This document shows positions 9,148 through 17,011 of a stretch of DNA of 64,000 nt, piece by piece. Source of the stretch: JACDBZ01 sp036262075 (GTDB taxonomy: Bacteria > Chloroflexota > Limnocylindria > QHBO01); contig DATAJO010000032.1 of the NCBI GenBank assembly GCA_036262075.1, forward strand, positions 1 through 64,000, in the 5' to 3' direction. The notes under the pieces are model-generated. The model ran no database searches and had not been told where the DNA came from. It worked only from the letters and a program-made list of their open reading frames with translations. The position numbers and the translations under genes are program-made. How positions within the stretch are numbered: the first letter of the stretch is position 1; every line of letters begins with the position of its first letter.

Positions 9148-9905
9148 GACCGCACCTGGAACTCGATCTCCGTGTCGCCGATACGGATGACGTCGCCCGG
9201 GCCGAGCGCCACCTGGCTCACCGGTTGGCCGTTCACCGTCGAGCCGTTGCGGCTGCCGAGGTCGGTGAAGCTGTACGCGCCGTGCTGGAGCTTGAGCTGG
9301 CAGTGGTGGCGGCTGACCATCGGGTCGTCGACGATGACGTCGTTGTCGCTGGCCCGCCCGATGCCGATCACCGGCGCGCCGAGGTCGAACTGGACCGGCC
9401 GGCTGCCGCGCGTGCTGACGAGGAGGTACGCGCGCCGCGCCGATTCGGGCGCTCCGGCACCGGCCGCACCCGGCGCCTCGAAGACCATCGTGTCATTGCT
9501 GGCCGGCATCGGCGTGGCCTCGCGCATCCGGTCGCCGCGCTCGTCGACGACGTTGGCCGCCACCCGGATCTCGCCACGCCGGACGGAATCGTCCGCGACG
9601 ATCCGCACGCGGGGCCGCGCCACGAGCGTGTAGCGCTCGTGGCGAGCACGCGCCAGCACGCCGTGCGCGAGATCGTCCTCGAGCGCGCTGCGGTACGAGG
9701 CGAATGCGGCGTAGTCGCCTGGATGAAGGTGGAGGTCGTACTGGTTCGGCACGATCACGCCGGCGTCGCCGTACGTCTTGTTCGTGTCCATTGCGCGCTC
9801 GATGCGCTTCGCGAGGCTGACGGGCTGGATGGAGGCCCCCAGTCGTCCCGCCGGCGCCTCCAGGAAGCGCTCGAGGAACGACTCCACGCGCGAGAGGATG
9901 CCCAT
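9144..9905 (-). CDS. FhaA-like protein: DUF3662 domain plus C-terminal FHA domain
   Basis: A 253-residue soluble protein. Residues 1-115 match the DUF3662 (FhaA N-terminal) domain, beginning with the typical MGILSRVESFLERFLE and containing VPNQYDLHLHP. Residues 170-253 form an FHA domain with IGIGRASDNDV, VSRHHCQL and DLGSRNGSTVNG. In mycobacteria FhaA regulates peptidoglycan synthesis through phosphorylated MviN; a similar role here is inference. It heads the four-gene cell-wall operon, and a TAGCAT box lies 10 nt before its ATG. Confidence 0.9.
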   Translation of the reverse strand: MGILSRVESFLERFLEAPAGRLGASIQPVSLAKRIERAMDTNKTYGDAGVIVPNQYDLHLHPGDYAAFASYRSALEDDLAHGVLARARHERYTLVARPRVRIVADDSVRRGEIRVAANVVDERGDRMREATPMPASNDTMVFEAPGAAGAGAPESARRAYLLVSTRGSRPVQFDLGAPVIGIGRASDNDVIVDDPMVSRHHCQLKLQHGAYSFTDLGSRNGSTVNGQPVSQVALGPGDVIRIGDTEIEFQVRS

Positions 9906-9915
9906 GCTGGGCGCG

Positions 9916-9921
9916 ATGCTA
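9916..9921 (-). promoter_or_regulatory. Putative -10 box of the fhaA-fhaB-rodA-pbpA operon
   Basis: TAGCAT reading leftward, ending 10 nt before the ATG at 9905. No Shine-Dalgarno site lies between them, so the mRNA would be leaderless or nearly so. It faces a divergent promoter for the zinc-ribbon gene at 10049. Confidence 0.5.
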
Positions 9922-9993
9922 GCACGCGGGGTACGAACGGCCGTTCTCCGCGGGGTACCAATGCGCCGATAGGGTCCGGCTGGACTCGCTGGC

Positions 9994-9999
9994 TATACT
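9994..9999 (+). promoter_or_regulatory. Putative -10 box of the zinc-ribbon gene at 10049
   Basis: TATACT preceded by GGC. A start near 10006 would leave a leader of about 43 nt containing the strong ribosome site GAGGAGAGA at 10032-10040, 8 nt before the TTG start. This is one of the leadered genes, in contrast to its divergent neighbour. Confidence 0.5.
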
Positions 10000-10048
10000 C
10001 CTCCCCCCGGCCGCCCGGCTGCTGGCGGAGCGAGGAGAGAGATCACCA

Positions 10049-11416
10049 TTGGTTGAAACGCTCACCGAGTCCTTCTGCGAACGCTGCGGGACGCGCTACG
10101 AGTTTCGTGCGCCGACTCGCCTGAACCCGCTGCGCAAGACGCGCGGGCTCTTCGGTGGGCTGAAGAATTACCTCACCAGCCAGGACGCCCTCTCCGACGC
10201 GTTGGGCGACGCGATGCGCTCCGAGGAGGAGCAGCTCGCCGCGGCCCAGCTCGACGCCTTCCACCAGACGTTCAACTTCTGCATCAGCTGCCGGCAGTAC
10301 ACCTGCGTCAGCTGCTGGAACGACCCCGAAGGCCGATGCCGCAGCTGCGCCCCCATCGCCGGCACCGACGACCTCACCGATCGCCTCCTCGCGGCCCAGC
10401 CCGGCGCCGCCGCCATTGCCGAGCCCTCCGCGGAGCCGATGCTCGAGAGCGACGAGCTCAGCCGCCGCCTCGGCATGGACGCCTGGCCGCAGGCCGATCG
10501 CACCGCCCATCAGCCCGCGACGAACGGACATGCCCCGCACGAGTGGCCCGAGGCCGAGGCCCTCACGCCACCCCCTGCCGACGCCGAAGCCGATGCCTGG
10601 GTCGAGCCCGAGCCCGAGCCGATGATGGCCGAGGTCGAGCCGGAGCCCGAGCCGGAGCCGATGGTGGCCGAGGTCGAAGCCGAGCCCGAGCCGGAGCCCG
10701 TTGTCGCCGAAGTTGAGCCCGAGCCCGAGCCGATGGTCGCCGAGGTCGAGCCCGAGCCGGAGCCGGTTGTCGCCGAAGTTGAGCCCGAGCCCGAGCCGCT
10801 CCGCGTCGTCGCCTGGGAGCCGGACTCCGCCGACTCGGTCGTCGAGCCGGAGCCGATGGTGGCCGAGGTCGAGCCCGAGCCGGAGCCGATCCTCGCCGAG
10901 GCCCAGCCCGAGCCCGAGCCCGAGCCGATGGTGGCCCAGCCCGAGCCCGAGCCCGAGCCCGAGCCGATGGTCGCCGAGGCAGAGCCGGAGCCCGAGCCGG
11001 TGGCCGACGAGCCGCCCCCGATGCGCGTTGGGCCGATCAGCGAGACGATCCTCCGCTTCCCGCAGCGTCCGATCGCGCCTCCCGTCGAGGAGCAGCAGCC
11101 GTCCGAGCCGGAGAGCCCCGAGGTGGCGGCGCGTCGCGCGCAGCTCGACCTGCTCGGGCTCGGCGATCCGGGCGAGGGCCCGGTCGGGCCGGAGCGCCCC
11201 GCCGTCCTTCCCTACCGGTCGCGCGGCGCGACGCCGACGCCGGTCGAGCTCGCGATGCGGGCCGGCGGGACGAACTTCTGGGAGGCATCGGCGCGGGAGG
11301 TTGCCGGCGCCGCCGCGCAGATCGGCGTCCAGAACTGCGGAGAGTGCGGCCTGTCGCTGTCGGCGACCGCCCGGTTCTGCCGCCGCTGCGGCACGCGCCA
11401 GGCGCGCTCGGCCTGA
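10049..11416 (+). CDS. Zinc-ribbon protein with long Glu-Pro repeat region
   Basis: A 455-residue protein of unknown function. The N-terminal 100 residues carry four CxxC pairs (Cys10/13, 78/81, 86/89, 97/100), enough for two zinc sites. Residues about 185-320 are a low-complexity acidic repeat built from units like MVAEVEPEPEPE. The last 30 residues are a zinc-ribbon ending with CGECG and CRRCG pairs. No signal peptide or membrane helix is seen. Start TTG at 10049 is chosen for its well-placed GAGGAGAGA site; no ATG or GTG fits. It diverges from the FHA/cell-wall operon. Proteins with linked zinc ribbons and acidic linkers often act as scaffolds, but no function can be assigned. Confidence 0.8.
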   Translation: MVETLTESFCERCGTRYEFRAPTRLNPLRKTRGLFGGLKNYLTSQDALSDALGDAMRSEEEQLAAAQLDAFHQTFNFCISCRQYTCVSCWNDPEGRCRSCAPIAGTDDLTDRLLAAQPGAAAIAEPSAEPMLESDELSRRLGMDAWPQADRTAHQPATNGHAPHEWPEAEALTPPPADAEADAWVEPEPEPMMAEVEPEPEPEPMVAEVEAEPEPEPVVAEVEPEPEPMVAEVEPEPEPVVAEVEPEPEPLRVVAWEPDSADSVVEPEPMVAEVEPEPEPILAEAQPEPEPEPMVAQPEPEPEPEPMVAEAEPEPEPVADEPPPMRVGPISETILRFPQRPIAPPVEEQQPSEPESPEVAARRAQLDLLGLGDPGEGPVGPERPAVLPYRSRGATPTPVELAMRAGGTNFWEASAREVAGAAAQIGVQNCGECGLSLSATARFCRRCGTRQARSA

Positions 11417-11460
11417 GCGTCACGCCGCGCGCGTCGCGCACGGCCCGGGAACCCTGGAGA

Positions 11461-11772
11461 TCAGGCGGCGGACTCGCCGCCCTTGCCCGTGCCGGATGAC
11501 GTCGTCGATCCCTTGGCGCTCGAGCCCGAATCGGTTGACGTCGTCTTCGCGGTATCGGCCTTCGAGGAGGCGCCGTCGGAGGAGGCCGACGTGCTGCCGC
11601 GCGAATCGGTGGAGTAGAAGCCGGAGCCCTTGAAGATGATGCCCGCCGGGTAGAGCACCCGGCGCAGGGACCCGCCACAGCGCTCGCAGACCGACGGCCC
11701 GTCGTCGGTCATGGCATGGATGACTTCGATCACGTGGCCGCAGGAGCGGCACTGGTAGTCATAGGTCGGCAC
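11461..11772 (-). CDS. FmdB family zinc-ribbon protein
   Basis: A 103-residue protein starting with MPTYDYQC, the hallmark of the FmdB/putative regulatory zinc-ribbon family. Cys8/11 and Cys29/32 form the zinc site. Residues 50-103 are a Ser/Thr/Gly/Lys-rich tail, probably disordered. The start is GTG at 11772. The family is widespread and its function is unsettled, despite an early link to amidase/formamidase regulation. It converges with the gene at 10049 and follows the MinD-like ATPase gene after 72 bp. Confidence 0.88.
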   Translation of the reverse strand: MPTYDYQCRSCGHVIEVIHAMTDDGPSVCERCGGSLRRVLYPAGIIFKGSGFYSTDSRGSTSASSDGASSKADTAKTTSTDSGSSAKGSTTSSGTGKGGESAA

Positions 11773-11844
11773 GGCGCCGGCATCATGGCAAAGCCGGGGC
11801 CGGCCTGCAACGAGCCGGCGCGATCGGCGGGGCGGACGGAGGTC

Positions 11845-13047
11845 CTAGGCTTCGGTCGCCCGCTGGGCGAGGCGCGTCCACCAGCTGCGGCTGCGGCGCG
11901 GCGCCTCGGCCTCGGCCGGATCCGCGTTCGTGATCAGCCGGGCCACGGCGTGGAGGTCGTCGGAGATCTTCTCGCGCGGGAACTTCGTGACGATCGGGCG
12001 CCCCTCGTTCGAGGCGATGACCGACTTCGGGCCGTTGCTGACGATCGTGGCGGAGATCGGCAGGCCGAGTGTCGACGCCATGTCCTGCATGCGAATGCCG
12101 TGGTTGGCGCGGTTGACGACGACCTTGACGACGTTGCCGAGGCCGAGCTCGCGCGCCAGGTCGAGGAACTGGGCGCTGTTCTTCACGGCGCCGACCTCGG
12201 GCGTGACCACGAGGAGGATCTCGTTCGCGACGGCGAGCATCGCCATCGTGCGGTCGTCGTAGCCGGGGTGGTTGTCGACGATGACGAACGAGTGATGCGT
12301 GCGCGCCCACTTCAGCGCGGCGATGAGCAGCTCGACGCTGACGTGCTCCGAATCGGCCGGATCCGAGCCCCAGGTCAGGACGCGGACGCCGGTCTCGGGG
12401 TGGACGGCGACGAGGTGCTCGAAGGCCGCATCGGTCCATTCCGCCGGCGGCGTGCCCGAGAGGTCGACGAGGCCGAGCTTGTACGGCACGTCGAGGACGG
12501 AGGTGACGTTGCCGACGCCGACGTCGGCGTCGAACAGGATGACCTCGGAGCGGGTCTGCTGGCGGAGGGCGACCGCGACGTTGACGGAGACGGTGGTCTT
12601 CCCGACCCCGCCCTTCGGCGCGAAGACGCTGACGACGTGGCCCTCGCCGATCGGCGTGACGGCGGACGCGCTGTCGCCCTCGGCCGCCCAGGCGCCGGAC
12701 TCGGTCGGGATCGTGCGGCCGGCACGGATGAGGGAGGCCTGGAGCCGATAGACGAGCGCGTCGCCGTTGAGCGGCTTCAGCGCGATCTCGTCGCCCGCGC
12801 CACCGACGCCCGCAGGCAGCTCGGTGCTCTCGCCGACGAGGAGGATGGAGCGGATCCCGGCATCGCGGATGGCGGGATAGAAGGACTCGAGCATCTCGGG
12901 GCCGAGGTCGCAGTCGATGACCGCCAGGTCAGCCGATTCCGGCGCCGGCGTGTCGATCGGCAGGGTCTCGAAGCCCGCGCGCGCCAGCGCATCGGCGTAC
13001 TGCTCGGGGTCGCTCCCGATGGCGAGCAGGATCCTGGGTCGCTCCAT
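11845..13047 (-). CDS. MinD/ParA superfamily ATPase with N-terminal receiver-like domain (CpaE-like)
   Basis: A 400-residue protein. Residues 1-110 look like a response-regulator receiver fold (Asp45/Asp47 after strand 3 and a KP pair at 91-92), as in CpaE. Residues 138-380 form a MinD/ParA-type ATPase with the deviant Walker A KGGVGKTT (145-152) and DADVGVGN. CpaE proteins localise pilus machinery, but no pilus genes lie in this window, so the partner is unknown. The ATG at 13047 is preceded by a GGAAGG site. The 145-bp gap upstream (13048-13192) shows a short GGTGC/GCACC hairpin and nothing else clear. Confidence 0.85.
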   Translation of the reverse strand: MERPRILLAIGSDPEQYADALARAGFETLPIDTPAPESADLAVIDCDLGPEMLESFYPAIRDAGIRSILLVGESTELPAGVGGAGDEIALKPLNGDALVYRLQASLIRAGRTIPTESGAWAAEGDSASAVTPIGEGHVVSVFAPKGGVGKTTVSVNVAVALRQQTRSEVILFDADVGVGNVTSVLDVPYKLGLVDLSGTPPAEWTDAAFEHLVAVHPETGVRVLTWGSDPADSEHVSVELLIAALKWARTHHSFVIVDNHPGYDDRTMAMLAVANEILLVVTPEVGAVKNSAQFLDLARELGLGNVVKVVVNRANHGIRMQDMASTLGLPISATIVSNGPKSVIASNEGRPIVTKFPREKISDDLHAVARLITNADPAEAEAPRRSRSWWTRLAQRATEA

Positions 13048-13192
13048 TGCCCTTCCTTCGCGGTGGAATGCGGGTGGTTCCGGTGCTGAACGGCACCAGT
13101 CTCCCGGCCGGGAAGGGGCGGGACAATGGGACTCGGATGCGGAGCGGGGCAGGCCGAAAGTACCAGTGGCCTAACGAACGGCGAGACGTGCG

Positions 13193-13924
13193 TTACGAGC
13201 CGCGCACCATCCGCATGCCGCACTTCGGGCAGTAGAACGCACTCGCGCTGCCCGCCTCGAATCCGCAGTGGGCGCAGACCAGCCCGGAGCGGGCGCCGAT
13301 GCTCGGCAGGCGCGCCGACTCGGCCTCGCCGAGGCTGAAGCCCGACGCGACGACCTGCTGGTACAGCGCGCTCAGCAGCTTCTGCCCGTGGCGCTCGGTG
13401 TCGCCGCGCTGGCCCTTGCCGCCCCAGCCGACGACGGCGCGGACGATGAGCTCGCCGGACAGCTCGTCCCAGTGCGTGGCCAGGCCGCCCACGATGGCGT
13501 TGTACTCGGGGTAGCCGCTCGTGTCGGTGTCGCCGTGGAGCAGGCCGGCGTGGAACGTGTCGACCGTCATGTCGATCGCATCGGTCATCTCGAGCACGTA
13601 CAGCGCGTGCCGCCCGATGGGGCTCACGTCGCGCCGCGCGAGAACCCACTGCTGGAGCTCGGCGAAGCGCTCGACCGATGGCGAGGCGTCGGCGTACTCG
13701 ATCGGCAGCGGCTCGATCGTCTCGACCGACGTCTGGCTGATCGGCTCGACGATGCCCGGGATGGCCGCCGCCACGCGCGGGTCGGCCGGCAGGCGCAGCC
13801 CGTCGCTGCTTCGCGCCAGGTAGGCGAGCCGGAGCAGGTACTCCTGTGCCGTGACCTCCTCCTGGACCGGGATCGGCGGCGGGGGTGCGGCAGGCTCGGG
13901 CTTCTTGCGCCGAAGGAAGGACAT
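13193..13924 (-). CDS. Hypothetical protein with C-terminal zinc ribbon
   Basis: A 243-residue protein. The start MSFLRRKK is basic and followed by a Pro-rich stretch. The middle (about 30-200) has no family I recognise, and residues 210-240 hold two CxxC pairs (CAHCG and CPKCG) forming a zinc ribbon. It resembles the zinc-ribbon tails of the nearby gene at 10049, so the two may work together (inference). A TAGAAT box at 13965-13960 and a GAGGAGC site precede the ATG. It lies upstream of the MinD-like ATPase on the same strand. Confidence 0.72.
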   Translation of the reverse strand: MSFLRRKKPEPAAPPPPIPVQEEVTAQEYLLRLAYLARSSDGLRLPADPRVAAAIPGIVEPISQTSVETIEPLPIEYADASPSVERFAELQQWVLARRDVSPIGRHALYVLEMTDAIDMTVDTFHAGLLHGDTDTSGYPEYNAIVGGLATHWDELSGELIVRAVVGWGGKGQRGDTERHGQKLLSALYQQVVASGFSLGEAESARLPSIGARSGLVCAHCGFEAGSASAFYCPKCGMRMVRGS

Positions 13925-13959
13925 CGGGCTCCTCGATGATGTGGTGCGCGGGCGCGCCG

Positions 13960-13965
13960 ATTCTA
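13960..13965 (-). promoter_or_regulatory. Putative -10 box of the zinc-ribbon gene at 13924
   Basis: TAGAAT reading leftward, about 35 nt before the ATG. The resulting leader carries GAGGAGC just ahead of the start codon. No -35 consensus is visible. Confidence 0.45.
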
Positions 13966-14021
13966 CCAGCGGGCCCGTTCCCTCCCGCCATCCCCCGTTC
14001 GGCCCATCCGAACGGCCCGGA

Positions 14022-16691
14022 CTACCGCTCCGCGGCGAGCTGGCGGCGCTCCTCCTCGAGGTCGGCGAGGCGCCGGCGCTCGCGCTCGACGACGGCGGCC
14101 GGCGCGCGCTCCACGAAGCTCGGGTTGGCGAGCAGGTCGCGGACGCGCTGGATGTTCCGGTCGAGCTCGGCGAGCTGGGCCTCGCGCCGGGTGCGGGCGG
14201 CCTCGGCGGCGGCCGCGTCGACGCCCAGCCAGGCGGCGCCGAGCGGGCTGGCGGCGACGAGCTCGGGCCGATTCCCGTCGGCGCCGAGCTGGATCGGCCG
14301 AACGCGCGCGAGCGCGGCGATGTACGGCTCGACGGACCGGATCGTCGTCTCGGCGTCCGCGTCGGCGGGCTCGACGACGAGCGGGACCCACGCTCCGGCG
14401 GCGACGCCCGCCTCGGTCCGCAGGTTGCGCGCGCCGCGCACGAGCGCCGAGAGGCCCTCGAACGTGGCCTCGGCCTCCTCGTCGACGGGCGCCGGCGAGG
14501 GCCAGGCGGCGCAGACGAGGAGCGGCTCGTCGTTGACGAGGGTCGGGTCCACGTCGTGGAGCGCGGACCAGATCTCCTCGGTCACGAACGGCAGGAGCGG
14601 ATGGAGCAGGCGCAGGAGCGTCGCGAGCGTCTCGGCCGTCGCGCGCCAGGTCGCCGCCCGGTCCGCGTCGCTGGCGTCCTCGCGGCGCAGCTCGACCTTC
14701 GCCATCTCGAGGAACCAGTCGCAGTAGTCCGACCAGGCGACCTCGTACACCGTGGCCGTGTAGCCGGCGATGTCGAGCGCCTCGAGCTGGTGGGTCGCCT
14801 CCTCGGTCGCCCGGCCGAGTCGGGAGCGAATCCAGCGCGCCGCGATCGACTCGGCCGCGGGCGCGGCCGCGACCTCCGGCTGCGCGCCCAGGACGAAGCG
14901 TGCGGCGTTCCACAGCTTGTTCGTGAAGTTCCGGCCGGTGACGAGCTTCGACTCCGTCAGGCGCTGGTCGACGCCGGGCGCATTGCCGGAGACGAGGGCG
15001 ACGCGCAGCGCATCGGCTCCGATGTCCTCGACCATCTCGAGCGGGTCGACGACGTTGCCCTTCGTCTTGCTCATCTTCGAGCCGGTCGGGTCGCGCACGA
15101 TGCCGTGCAGGTAGACGGTGTGGAACGGCTCGACGTCCGTGAAGTACAGCCCGAGCATCATCATCCGGGCGACCCAGAAGAAGAGGATCTCGTAGGCCGT
15201 CTCCATGACCTGGGTCGGGTAGAAGCGCTCGTAGTCCGGCGTGGGGTCCGGCCAGCCGAGCGTCGAGAACGGCCACAGCCCCGAGCTGAACCAGGTGTCG
15301 AAGATATCGGTCTCCTGGCGCAGCTCCGATGCCGGCCGCCCGCACACGACGCACGCCTCGGGGCCCTGCGCGGCATCCGAGACGGTGATGTGGTCGTCGG
15401 GGCAGTACCAGGCCGGGATGCGGTGGCCCCACCACAGCTGACGGCTGACGGCCCAGTCGTGGATGTTCTCCATCCAGTGGGCGTAGACCTTCTCGAAGTG
15501 GCTCGGGATGATCCGCGTCCGGCCCTCGCGCACGCTGGCCAGCGCGCGCTCGGCGAGCGGCTTGACGTCGATGAACCACTGGACGCTGAGCCGCGGCTCG
15601 GAGACGGTCCCGCAGCGGTCGCAGCGGCCGATGACCATCTCGTGCGGCTTCTCACCCTCGAGGTCGCCCTGCGCGGCCAGGGCCTCGACGACCTTGGGAC
15701 GCGCCTCGAAGCGATCGAGCCCGGCGAACGGCCCCGCGGCCTCGGTGAGCGTCCCGTCCTCGTCGATGACGGTGATCATCGGCAGGCCGTGGCGCTTCCC
15801 GACCTCGTAGTCGTCGAAGTCGTGGGCCGGCGTGATCTTCACCGCCCCGGTGCCGAAGTCGCGCTCGACGTGCTCGTCGGCGATGATCGGCAGCCGACGG
15901 CCGAGGAACGGCAGGACCGCCTCCCGCCCGACGAGCGCGGCGTAGCGCTCGTCCTCGGGATGGACCGCGACCGCGGTGTCGCCGAACAGCGTCTCCGGAC
16001 GGGTCGTGGCGACGGTGATCCAGGCGTTCGGATCCGGCGCGCCGTTCTCATCGGCGAGGTGGTAGCGGATGCTCCACAGCGTGCCCGTCTCCTCGTGCTT
16101 GACGTTCTCGAGGTCGCTGATCGTCGTCCGGCAGCGCGGGCACCAGTTGACGAGCGCCTCGCCCCGGTAGGCCAGGCCGTCGTCGTACAGGCGCTTGAAG
16201 GCGACGCGCACCGCCCGCGCGCTGCCCTCGTCCATCGTGAAGCGCAGGCGGCTCCAGTCGAGGCTGGCGCCGAGCCGCCGATGCTGACGCGCGATCGTCT
16301 CGCGCGTCTCGTCCATGAACTGCCACATGCGCTCGAGGTAGCGCTCGCGGCCCAGGCTCTGGCGGCTCTCCCCCTCCTGGGCGAGGATCCGGTCGAGGAC
16401 GAACTGCGCGGCGATGCTGGCGTGGTCGACGCCGGGCAGCCACAGCGTGTCGTCGCCCTTCATGCGGTGGTAGCGGATGAGGATGTCCTCGACGAAGGCC
16501 GTCAGCGCGTGGCCGAGGTGGAGCGCGCCGGTGACGTTCGGCGGCGGCTGGATGATCACGAACGGCTCGGCGCCCTCCGGTCGCTCATCGGCGGGGCGGA
16601 AGGCATCGGCGGCCATCCAGCGCTCGTAGATGGCAGGCTCGACCTCGGCGGCGGCGTAGCGCGGTGGCAGCTCACGTCGCGTCGTCGTCAT
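14022..16691 (-). CDS. valS: Valyl-tRNA synthetase
   Basis: An 889-residue class Ia synthetase that charges tRNA-Val in the cytosol. The HIGH-type motif is HLGH (58-61) in PPPNVTGALHLGH. The KMSKS-type motif is KMSKT (539-543), with Thr in the last position. The editing domain, anticodon-binding domain and C-terminal coiled-coil tail (about 820-889, typical of ValS) are all present, and the length is normal. The ATG at 16691 has a GAGGAGC site 8 nt upstream. Expression is very likely controlled by the T-box leader immediately upstream. Confidence 0.97.
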   Translation of the reverse strand: MTTTRRELPPRYAAAEVEPAIYERWMAADAFRPADERPEGAEPFVIIQPPPNVTGALHLGHALTAFVEDILIRYHRMKGDDTLWLPGVDHASIAAQFVLDRILAQEGESRQSLGRERYLERMWQFMDETRETIARQHRRLGASLDWSRLRFTMDEGSARAVRVAFKRLYDDGLAYRGEALVNWCPRCRTTISDLENVKHEETGTLWSIRYHLADENGAPDPNAWITVATTRPETLFGDTAVAVHPEDERYAALVGREAVLPFLGRRLPIIADEHVERDFGTGAVKITPAHDFDDYEVGKRHGLPMITVIDEDGTLTEAAGPFAGLDRFEARPKVVEALAAQGDLEGEKPHEMVIGRCDRCGTVSEPRLSVQWFIDVKPLAERALASVREGRTRIIPSHFEKVYAHWMENIHDWAVSRQLWWGHRIPAWYCPDDHITVSDAAQGPEACVVCGRPASELRQETDIFDTWFSSGLWPFSTLGWPDPTPDYERFYPTQVMETAYEILFFWVARMMMLGLYFTDVEPFHTVYLHGIVRDPTGSKMSKTKGNVVDPLEMVEDIGADALRVALVSGNAPGVDQRLTESKLVTGRNFTNKLWNAARFVLGAQPEVAAAPAAESIAARWIRSRLGRATEEATHQLEALDIAGYTATVYEVAWSDYCDWFLEMAKVELRREDASDADRAATWRATAETLATLLRLLHPLLPFVTEEIWSALHDVDPTLVNDEPLLVCAAWPSPAPVDEEAEATFEGLSALVRGARNLRTEAGVAAGAWVPLVVEPADADAETTIRSVEPYIAALARVRPIQLGADGNRPELVAASPLGAAWLGVDAAAAEAARTRREAQLAELDRNIQRVRDLLANPSFVERAPAAVVERERRRLADLEEERRQLAAER

Positions 16692-16719
16692 CGGTCCAGC
16701 TCCTCGTCAGGTCGTCGGC

Positions 16720-16752
16720 AAACAGAAACCCGCTCGTCGAAGGACGAACGGG
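16720..16752 (-). terminator. Attenuator terminator of the valS T-box
   Basis: Stem CCCGTTCGT (16752-16744) pairs with ACGAGCGGG (16737-16729) through nine pairs including one G-U wobble, with a CCTTCG loop. It is followed by TTTCTGTTT (16728-16720). It overlaps the 3' arm of the antiterminator, so the two structures are mutually exclusive. Confidence 0.85.
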
Positions 16753-16940
16753 CCGTGGTACCACCTTCGTTCGCGGCTCCGCGCGCTGCGGCGCCGCCTC
16801 GATCTCGCGCTATCGGGCGAACCCGTCCGGCTCGCGTGCGACCTTCTCCCTCTCGTGTCCGGTCGGGCTCGCAGCCGATGGCCCGTCCTCTCTGGAGGCC
16901 GATGGAGGGGTACTCCTCACGGTCAGTGCCGTGCCGCAGA
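16720..16940 (-). promoter_or_regulatory. T-box riboswitch leader of valS
   Basis: On the minus strand the conserved T-box core AGGTGGTACCACG lies at 16766-16754. The antiterminator can form from CGAACG (16773-16768) with CGTTCG (16750-16745). The competing terminator uses the same bases. A GTC triplet at 16842-16840, in a GAAGGTCGCAC context upstream, is a plausible valine specifier. A TAGACT box at 16945-16940 would start the transcript near 16933. T-boxes sense uncharged tRNA and allow read-through when the amino acid is scarce. The core call is strong; the exact stem I fold and the specifier position are my reading. Confidence 0.9.
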
Positions 16941-16945
16941 GTCTA
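16940..16945 (-). promoter_or_regulatory. Putative -10 box of the valS leader
   Basis: TAGACT preceded by GC, reading leftward into the T-box leader. The expected transcription start lies about 7 nt downstream, which fits the length of a T-box leader. Confidence 0.5.
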
Positions 16946-16961
16946 GCACCGTGACGCGAAT

Positions 16962-16986
16962 GCGCCCCGGCCGGTGGCCGGGGCGC
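16962..16986 (-). other. Perfect GC-rich hairpin between the genes at 17012 and valS
   Basis: Eleven-base arms GCGCCCCGGCC and GGCCGGGGCGC around a GGT loop. It sits just after the stop of the minus-strand gene ending at 17012 and before the valS promoter. It may end that transcript, but no T-tract follows on the minus strand, so the terminator role is uncertain. Confidence 0.45.
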
Positions 16987-17011
16987 TGCGCTCGGAACGG
17001 GGGTCCGGATC

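Noticed and set aside
10600..11000. Periodic GAGCCCGAGCCG repeats resembling a repeat array
   Set aside because: It is the coding sequence of the Glu-Pro repeat in the zinc-ribbon protein, in frame throughout, not a CRISPR or intergenic repeat.
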